From positions 1-11,822 of the forward strand of contig PFJA01000092.1 in the NCBI GenBank assembly GCA_002782905.1: a stretch of DNA of 11,822 nt. Direction: 5' to 3'. Numbering within the stretch: position 1 is the first letter of the stretch; every line of letters begins with the position of its first letter. Made by a program: the position numbers and the translations under genes. Positions 6,596-11,822 of this stretch are shown piece after piece. The notes below the pieces were generated by a model. It did no database searches and had not been told where the DNA came from. It saw only the letters and a program-made list of their open reading frames with translations. Origin of the DNA: Lysobacterales bacterium CG_4_10_14_3_um_filter_64_11 (GTDB taxonomy: Bacteria > Pseudomonadota > Gammaproteobacteria > Xanthomonadales > Xanthomonadaceae).

Positions 6596-6738
6596 TGCCG
6601 GCGAACAATGCCGCAACACGCTTCGCGCGCAGGCGCGCTGCCACATGCGCCGGTCTCCGCTGGTGCACGGGTACCCTGTGGGCGACAACAACTCGCTTTG
6701 CACATCCACCATCGCGCCCTGCAGTTGTCTCGACGCGC

Positions 6739-6767
6739 TTGACCGGCCGCCATGCGCCGCTCACAAT
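6739..6767 (+). promoter_or_regulatory. Promoter of the ArsR-methyltransferase/metH operon
   Basis: TTGACC (6739-6744) is followed by a 17-base spacer and CACAAT (6762-6767; 4/6 match to TATAAT). The -10 box is the outer end of the left arm of the 40-bp palindrome, so transcription would start near 6774, inside the palindrome, leaving a leader of about 25 bases. A protein bound to the palindrome would block polymerase directly. Confidence 0.55.
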
Positions 6768-6801
6768 TCATCCTTTGATCGCGATGGAAGGATGAATTGT
6801 G
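6762..6801. promoter_or_regulatory. 40-bp near-perfect palindrome, likely operator of the ArsR-type regulator
   Basis: The arms are CACAATTCATCCTT (6762-6775) and AAGGATGAATTGTG (6788-6801), a perfect 14-bp inverted repeat. The 12-base centre contains ATCGCGAT (6778-6785), a palindrome on the same axis, so only two of twenty base pairs in the whole 40-bp structure are mismatched. The left arm holds the -10 box; the right arm holds the Shine-Dalgarno AAGGA (6788-6792) and ends exactly with the GTG start codon. ArsR-family dimers bind such dyads over promoters, and the next gene encodes an ArsR-type domain, so autoregulation is the natural reading. Confidence 0.75.
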
Positions 6802-7728
6802 GATCTCGAAGCCTGGTCGGACTGCATGCGCGTGCTTGGCGACGCCACCCGCGTGCGCCTGCTGGCGCTGCTCGCCCGCGAAGAACTCACCGTCGCTGAA
6901 CTGGCATCCGTCACCCGGCTGGCGCAGCCAAGGGTTTCGACGCACTTGTCACGACTGAAGGAAGCCGGACTGGTGCGCGATCGCCGTTCCGGGGTATCGG
7001 CCTTTTATCGCTTCAGCGGTGATGAACTGCCAGCGGCACAACGCGCCCTGTGGCAGGCGCTGGAGGCCGGTGCCGACGACCCGCTGCTGCGCGAGGATGC
7101 GCAGCGCCTGCCGTCGGTGTTGGCGCTGCGCGCCGCCGATCGCAACTGGGCCGATTCGGTGGCCGGCGACATGGAGCGCCATTACTCGCCCGGCCGCACC
7201 TGGGAAGCACTGGCGCGCTCGGCATTGCCGTTGCTGGAGCCCGGCGACGTGCTCGATATCGCCTCCGGTGATGGCGTGCTGGCCGAGTTGGTGGCACCGC
7301 ACGCGAAAACCTATGTCTGCGCCGACATGAGCCCGCGCGTGGTGGCTGCCGCACGCGAGCGTCTGCGCCGTTACAAGAACGTGCAAGTGCTGGAGGCAGA
7401 CATGCACGCGCTGCCGTTTCCCGAGCCGCGCTTCGATCTGGTGGTGTTGATGCATGCGCTGACCTATGCCGAACGCCCCGCCGCCGCGGTAGCCGAAGCG
7501 GCGCGCGTGCTGCGCCCGGGCGGGCGACTGCTGATGACCTCGCTGGCACGGCACGAACACCGCAGCGTGGTGGAGCCATTCGGCCACGTCAACCTCGGTT
7601 TCAGCGCGCGCGACCTGGCCCGCTTTGCGCAACGCGCCGGCCTGAGCGTGGTCACCAATACCGAGATCACCCGGGAAAAACGCCCGCCGCATTTTGCCGT
7701 GCTCAACCTGCTGGCGCTCAAGGCATGA
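6799..7728 (+). CDS. ArsR-type regulator fused to a SAM-dependent methyltransferase domain
   Basis: This 309-residue two-domain protein has an N-terminal winged helix (about residues 1-80) with the ArsR pattern LGDATRVRLLALL...LTVAELASVTRLAQPRVSTHLSRLKEAGLVRDRR...YRF. A class I methyltransferase domain follows (about 145-260), with motif I VLDIASGDG (151-159), then ADMSPRVVAAARERL and ARVLRPGGRLLMTS. No ArsR metal-binding cysteine motif is evident, so metal sensing is unlikely. The fusion directly before metH suggests that the methyltransferase fold serves as a SAH/SAM sensor, as in SahR-type regulators of methionine genes known in Proteobacteria; enzymatic activity cannot be excluded. GTG 6799 is the first possible start, because TGA at 6793-6795 is in frame; AAGGA lies 6 bases before it. 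Its stop overlaps the metH start (ATGA), implying translational coupling. Confidence 0.88.
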   Translation: MDLEAWSDCMRVLGDATRVRLLALLAREELTVAELASVTRLAQPRVSTHLSRLKEAGLVRDRRSGVSAFYRFSGDELPAAQRALWQALEAGADDPLLREDAQRLPSVLALRAADRNWADSVAGDMERHYSPGRTWEALARSALPLLEPGDVLDIASGDGVLAELVAPHAKTYVCADMSPRVVAAARERLRRYKNVQVLEADMHALPFPEPRFDLVVLMHALTYAERPAAAVAEAARVLRPGGRLLMTSLARHEHRSVVEPFGHVNLGFSARDLARFAQRAGLSVVTNTEITREKRPPHFAVLNLLALKA

Positions 7729-10700
7729 ACAGCGTCATGCCTGCTGGCAATGCCATGAAGCCCTTGCCGTGGCGCGAGCCCGAACGCGCACAACACCTGC
7801 TGGCACTGCTCGCCGAACGCATCGTGATCCTCGACGGCGCGATGGGCACCATGATCCAGCGCCACCAACTCGACGAGGCCGGTTATCGCGGCGAGCGTTT
7901 TGCCGCAGGGTATGACGGGCAACACTTCGCCGAAGGCCACCAGCATGGCCCGGATTGCGGCTGCGGCGGCGATCTGAAAGGCAACAACGACCTGCTCACC
8001 CTGAGTCGGCCGCAACTGATCGCCGACATCCACCGCGCCTATCTCGACGCCGGTGCCGATCTGCTGGAAACCAACACCTTCAATTCCACCCGCATCTCGC
8101 AGGCCGATTACCAGCTCGAACATCTGGTGCCGGAACTCAACCGCGAAGCGGCCAGGCTCGCCCGCGAAGCCTGCGCGGCGTTCACCGCCGAACACCCCGA
8201 TCGCCATTGCTTCGTGGTCGGCATCCTCGGCCCGACCTCACGCACCGCCTCGATCAGCCCGAAGGTGGAGGACGCCGGCTTTCGCAATGTCAGTTTCGAT
8301 GAACTGGCCGCCAATTATCGCGAGGCTGCACACGCCCTGCTCGAAGGCGGCGCTGATGTGCTGATGGTGGAAACGGTGTTCGACACCCTCAACGCCAAGG
8401 CCGCGCTGTTTGCCATCGACGATGTATTCGCGGCGATTGGCGCGCGCGTACCGGTGATGATTTCCGGCACCATCACCGACCGCTCCGGCCGCACCCTGTC
8501 CGGGCAGACCGCCGAAGCGTTCTGGTATTCGCTGCGCCACGCGCGGCCGCTGGCGATCGGGCTCAATTGCGCGCTCGGCGCACGCGACCTGCGCCCGCAC
8601 GTGGATGCACTGGCGGCGATTGCCGACACCCATGTCAGTTGCCACCCCAACGCCGGCCTGCCCAATGCGTTTGGCGGCTACGACGAAAGCCCCGACGACA
8701 TGGCGCAGGTGCTGCGCGAGTTTGCCCAGGCCGGCCTGCTAAACATCGTCGGCGGCTGCTGCGGCACCACGCCCGCGCACATCCGCGCGATTGCCGAGGC
8801 GGTGCGCGGGCTGCCACCGCGCGCGCTTGCCGCGCCCGAACCGCGCACCCGCCTGGCCGGGCTGGAACCGTTCGTGATCGGTCCGGACAGCAATTTTGTC
8901 AATGTCGGCGAGCGCACCAACGTCACCGGCTCGGCGCAGTTTCGTACCCTGATCCGCGAGGGCCGTTACGACGAAGCATTGGTGGTGGCCCGCCAGCAGG
9001 TGGAAAACGGCGCCCAGATCATCGACATCAACATGGACGAGGGCCTGCTCGATTCCGAGGCGGCGATGACCCGCTTCGTGCGCCTGATCGCGGCCGAGCC
9101 GGACATCGCGCGGGTGCCGGTAATGCTCGATTCCTCCAAGTGGGGCGTGATCGAAGCCGGCCTGAAATGCGTGCAGGGCAAGGGCATCGTCAATTCCATT
9201 TCGCTCAAGGAGGGCGAGGCCGAGTTCCTGCGTCAGGCACGGTTGGCGCGGCGCTATGGTGCGGCGGTGGTGGTGATGGCGTTCGATGAGCATGGCCAGG
9301 CCGACACCTTGCAACGCAAGGTGTCGATTTGCAGCCGCGCCCATGCCCTGCTTACCGAACAGGCCGGCATCGCCGCCGAAGACATCGTGTTCGATCCCAA
9401 TATCTTTGCCATCGCCACCGGCATCGACGAACACAACGACTACGCGGTGGCGTTCATCGCGGCCTGCCGCGAACTCAAGCGAAAGTTCCCGTTGGGGCAT
9501 ATTTCCGGCGGCGTTTCCAATGTTTCGTTCTCGTTCCGTGGCAACAACGCGGTGCGCGAGGCGATTCATTCGGTATTCCTGTACCACGCGATCAACGCCG
9601 GCATGGACATGGGCATCGTCAATGCTGGCGCACTGACCCTGTACGACGACATCGACGACGCCCTGCGCAATGCGGTCGAGGATGTAGTGCGCAACCGGCG
9701 CGCAGATGCCACCGAGCGATTGCTGCAACTCGCCGAACGCTATCGTGGCGGCAAACGCGCGCTGGCCGGCAGCCAGGACGAGGCGTGGCGCAAACTGCCG
9801 GTGGCGGCGCGCATCAGCCACGCGTTGGTACATGGCATCGACAGCTACGTGGTGGAAGACACCGAAGCAGCACGACAGATCGCCGACAAGCCGCTGGAGG
9901 TGATCGAAGGGCCGCTGATGGCCGGCATGAATGTGGTCGGCGACCGGTTCGGCGCCGGCAAGATGTTCTTGCCGCAAGTGGTGAAATCGGCGCGGGTGAT
10001 GAAAAAGGCGGTCGCGCACCTGATCCCGTACATCGAGGCAGAAAAGCTGCGCAGCGGCGCCGGCAACAAGCCAAAGGCCAAGATCGTGATGGCGACGGTG
10101 AAAGGCGATGTCCACGATATCGGCAAAAACATCGTCGGCGTGGTTCTGGCCTGCAACAACTTCGACGTGGTCGATCTGGGCGTGATGGTGCCGGCGCAGA
10201 CGATTCTCGATCGCGCCCGCGAGGAACACGCCGATATCATCGGCCTGTCCGGGCTGATCACGCCCTCGCTGGAGGAAATGAGCCATGTCGCGCGCGAAAT
10301 GCAGCGTCAGGGGTTCACCATCCCGCTGTTGATCGGTGGCGCCACCACCTCGCGCGCGCATACCGCGCTCAAGATTGCGCCGCACTACCAGGCACCGGCT
10401 TTGTGGGTGAAAGACGCCTCGCGCGCAGTCGGGGTGATGCAGCAACTGATCAGCACCGAGCAACGCGATGCGCTGATCGCCAGCACCGCCGAGGACTACG
10501 CCAAGGTGCGCGCGCGCCACGCCCAACGCGGCGATGGCAAACCATTGATGGCACTGAGTGACGCGCGCGGCAATCGCTTCGACGGTGGCTGGGACAACTA
10601 CACACCGCCGACACCGGCGAAACCCGGTATCCACGTATTCGACGATTACCCACTGGCCGACCTGGTGGAATGGATCGACTGGACCCCGTTCTTCCAGACC

Positions 10701-11615
10701 TGGGAACTCAGCGGCCGCTATCCCGCAATCCTCGATGACGCGGTGGTTGGCGAACAGGCAACCATCCTGTTCAACGACGCCAAGGCCATGCTCACGCAGA
10801 TCGTTGCCGAAAAATGGCTGACCGCGAAAGCCGTGGTCGGGCTGTGGCCGGCGCAGGCCGATGGCGATGATGTGCTGGTCACTCGGGACTCAGGACTCGG
10901 GACTCGGGACTCGGACAAGCAGCAACCCGAGAGTGCCGAATACGTCACGACGGATCGCAGCACCACGCGGCCCCCGGCTCGCCCGAGTTCCGATATCCGG
11001 CTCCACTTCCTGCGCCAGCAGGCGGTCAAGCCGGTTGGTGAGCGCGCCAATTTCTGCCTCGCCGACTTCATCGCACCCAGCGACAGCGGCCGCGAGGACT
11101 GGATCGGTGGTTTCGCCGTGACTGCCGGCCTCGGCATCGGCCCGCGCGTTGCTGCGTTCGAGGCCGCGCATGACGACTACAACGCGATCTTGCTCAAGTC
11201 ACTGGCCGACCGGCTTGCCGAAGCCCTGGCCGAACGCATGCACCACATCGTGCGCACCGAGCTGTGGGGCTATGCGCACGGCGAAGCGCTCGATCGCGAG
11301 GCGGTGATCGGCGAACGTTATCAAGGCATCCGCCCGGCGCCGGGTTATCCGGCTTGCCCGGAACACAGCGAAAAAGCGACGCTGTTTGCGCTGCTCGATG
11401 CCGAAAACCGCATCGGCATCTCGCTGACCGACAACTACGCGATGAGCCCGGCGGCCTCGGTCAGCGGCCTGTATTTCTCGCATCCGGGCAGCCAGTATTT
11501 CGTGGTCGGCCGGTTGTCACGCGAACAGGTCGCCGACTATGCCGCGCGCAAAGGCGCCAGCATCGCCCAGGCCGAACGCTGGCTGGCCTCGGTGCTCGAT
11601 TACGACCCCGAATAA
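7725..11615 (+). CDS. metH: Cobalamin-dependent methionine synthase (MetH)
   Basis: This 1296-residue cytoplasmic enzyme moves the methyl group of 5-methyltetrahydrofolate to homocysteine through methylcobalamin. E. coli MetH has 1227 residues. Modules in order are: homocysteine domain (about 20-350) with zinc ligands C282, C345 and C346; folate domain (about 390-650) with VGERTNVTGS and NMDEGLLD; cobalamin cap (about 688-782); cobalamin-binding domain with D795-x-H797-x2-G and S848, matching E. coli Asp757/His759/Ser810; and AdoMet activation domain (about 935-1296) with RPAPGYPACPEH, R1203 matching Arg1134. The offset to E. coli is +38 at S848 but +69 at R1203, so about 31 extra residues lie between, mostly in the repeat-derived segment at 1053-1088. 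An H72-x-H74-x3-C78-x-C80 loop is also extra. ATG 7725 overlaps the previous stop as ATGA; ATGs at codons 5 and 11 are alternatives. Confidence 0.97.
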   Translation: MNSVMPAGNAMKPLPWREPERAQHLLALLAERIVILDGAMGTMIQRHQLDEAGYRGERFAAGYDGQHFAEGHQHGPDCGCGGDLKGNNDLLTLSRPQLIADIHRAYLDAGADLLETNTFNSTRISQADYQLEHLVPELNREAARLAREACAAFTAEHPDRHCFVVGILGPTSRTASISPKVEDAGFRNVSFDELAANYREAAHALLEGGADVLMVETVFDTLNAKAALFAIDDVFAAIGARVPVMISGTITDRSGRTLSGQTAEAFWYSLRHARPLAIGLNCALGARDLRPHVDALAAIADTHVSCHPNAGLPNAFGGYDESPDDMAQVLREFAQAGLLNIVGGCCGTTPAHIRAIAEAVRGLPPRALAAPEPRTRLAGLEPFVIGPDSNFVNVGERTNVTGSAQFRTLIREGRYDEALVVARQQVENGAQIIDINMDEGLLDSEAAMTRFVRLIAAEPDIARVPVMLDSSKWGVIEAGLKCVQGKGIVNSISLKEGEAEFLRQARLARRYGAAVVVMAFDEHGQADTLQRKVSICSRAHALLTEQAGIAAEDIVFDPNIFAIATGIDEHNDYAVAFIAACRELKRKFPLGHISGGVSNVSFSFRGNNAVREAIHSVFLYHAINAGMDMGIVNAGALTLYDDIDDALRNAVEDVVRNRRADATERLLQLAERYRGGKRALAGSQDEAWRKLPVAARISHALVHGIDSYVVEDTEAARQIADKPLEVIEGPLMAGMNVVGDRFGAGKMFLPQVVKSARVMKKAVAHLIPYIEAEKLRSGAGNKPKAKIVMATVKGDVHDIGKNIVGVVLACNNFDVVDLGVMVPAQTILDRAREEHADIIGLSGLITPSLEEMSHVAREMQRQGFTIPLLIGGATTSRAHTALKIAPHYQAPALWVKDASRAVGVMQQLISTEQRDALIASTAEDYAKVRARHAQRGDGKPLMALSDARGNRFDGGWDNYTPPTPAKPGIHVFDDYPLADLVEWIDWTPFFQTWELSGRYPAILDDAVVGEQATILFNDAKAMLTQIVAEKWLTAKAVVGLWPAQADGDDVLVTRDSGLGTRDSDKQQPESAEYVTTDRSTTRPPARPSSDIRLHFLRQQAVKPVGERANFCLADFIAPSDSGREDWIGGFAVTAGLGIGPRVAAFEAAHDDYNAILLKSLADRLAEALAERMHHIVRTELWGYAHGEALDREAVIGERYQGIRPAPGYPACPEHSEKATLFALLDAENRIGISLTDNYAMSPAASVSGLYFSHPGSQYFVVGRLSREQVADYAARKGASIAQAERWLASVLDYDPE
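10881..10988. repeat. Repeat element inserted in frame in metH
   Basis: Five 7-bp units (ACTCGGG, ACTCAGG, ACTCGGG, ACTCGGG, ACTCGGA) run without a gap from 10881 to 10915. The first ACTCGGG (10881-10887) has an inverted copy, CCCGAGT (10982-10988), bounding a 108-bp segment, exactly 36 codons (residues 1053-1088). The translation, beginning TRDSGLGTRDSD and ending RPPARPSSD, looks like an unstructured linker rather than conserved MetH sequence, which resumes at LHFLRQQ. The exact borders of the insertion are uncertain. Confidence 0.7.
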
Positions 11616-11632
11616 ACACCGCGATCACGAAT

Positions 11633-11822
11633 CAACGCCGTGGTAGCCCGGGTTGAGACGAAGTCGAAACCCGGGATCCGATACCCGTTTCGCCGCGACC
11701 GCCGAAACCCGGGGCGCATCGCGCCCGAAACCCAACGCCGTGGTAGCCCGGGTTGAGACGAAGTCGAAACCCGGGATCCGATACCCGTTTCGCCGCGACC
11801 GCCGAAACCCGGGGCGCATCGC
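11633..11822. repeat. 100-bp direct tandem repeat, second copy cut by the window end
   Basis: Copy one spans 11633-11732 and copy two begins at 11733. All 90 visible bases of copy two are identical to copy one, so the array may continue beyond the window. Each unit holds a long hairpin: CCCGGGTT (11647-11654) pairs with AACCCGGG (11668-11675), with an inner GAC/GTC stem (11657-11659 and 11663-11665). It also holds a small one, GGGCGC/GCGCCC (11712-11717 and 11721-11726). The equivalent long hairpin of copy two is at 11747-11775. The first unit starts 17 bp after the metH stop. The hairpins may end or protect the metH transcript, but no U-run follows. Confidence 0.9.

Noticed and set aside
6495..6764. 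89-codon minus-strand frame in the gap before the ArsR-methyltransferase gene
   Set aside because: No clear Shine-Dalgarno, no recognised family, arginine/alanine-rich composition, and it overlaps a strong hairpin and the predicted operon promoter.
6514..6798. SAH, SAM or cobalamin riboswitch upstream of the metH operon
   Set aside because: I looked for the conserved SAH-riboswitch core and a B12-box-like sequence and saw neither; the predicted leader of about 25 bases is too short for them.
6132..6899. 255-codon plus-strand frame bridging the AhpD-like gene and the ArsR-methyltransferase gene
   Set aside because: It is out of frame with both real genes and has no recognisable motif; the ATG at 6792 inside it is only an accidental start within the palindrome.
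8739..10634. 631-codon open frame on the minus strand
   Set aside because: It is antisense to the well-conserved middle of metH and its translation shows no recognisable domain, only His/Arg/Ala-rich composition.
10881..10988. Frameshift or pseudogene in metH
   Set aside because: The frame stays open across the repeat segment and all downstream activation-domain motifs are intact, so the gene is most likely functional.
11633..11822. CRISPR array
   Set aside because: The 100-bp units are identical throughout, with no unique spacers and no adjacent cas genes.

Overview
The window is GC-rich (high GC at third codon positions) and most resembles a gammaproteobacterium of the order Xanthomonadales/Lysobacterales. 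The basis is the style of the proteins: a DUF2007 protein of the kind annotated 'pathogenicity-like' in that order, Bpt, a lipoprotein endonuclease/exonuclease/phosphatase (EEP) enzyme, and an ArsR-methyltransferase fusion next to metH. The intergenic repeat families also fit. This placement is an inference from memory. The single full-length MetH may point away from Xanthomonadaceae proper, where as I recall MetH is often split in two, and towards a Rhodanobacteraceae-like lineage.

Left part (1-1810): the first 28 codons of a leftward exported protein (cut by the window edge) diverge from a rightward FAD-dependent tryptophan-halogenase-family gene. The 214-bp gap between them carries a CG-centred palindrome of LacI-operator type and a plausible leftward promoter. 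Next is a ~500-bp gene-free stretch (1811-2308) of short palindromic repeats, ending in a good promoter for tesB.

Middle part (2309-6513): five rightward, apparently separate housekeeping genes. They are acyl-CoA thioesterase II (tesB), a DUF2007 protein with a C-terminal membrane anchor, the N-degron aminoacyl-transferase bpt, a lipoprotein of the EEP phosphatase/nuclease fold, and an AhpD-like carboxymuconolactone-decarboxylase-family protein. The gaps hold hairpins and a 9-bp tandem repeat.

Right part (6514-11822): a two-gene methionine-cycle operon. An ArsR-type helix-turn-helix domain fused to a SAM-dependent methyltransferase fold starts with GTG and overlaps metH by ATGA. A nearly perfect 40-bp palindrome runs from the predicted -10 box through the Shine-Dalgarno sequence to the GTG codon. 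This is the most striking regulatory element here and fits a self-regulated switch, probably sensing SAH or SAM, that controls methionine synthase. MetH itself is complete, with all zinc, cobalamin and AdoMet landmarks. Its activation domain carries an extra ~30-residue segment made of 7-bp tandem repeats flanked by short inverted repeats, which looks like an in-frame repeat insertion. After metH comes a 100-bp tandem repeat (second copy cut by the window end), each unit holding strong hairpins.

No tRNA, rRNA, CRISPR array, insertion sequence or prophage gene was seen.
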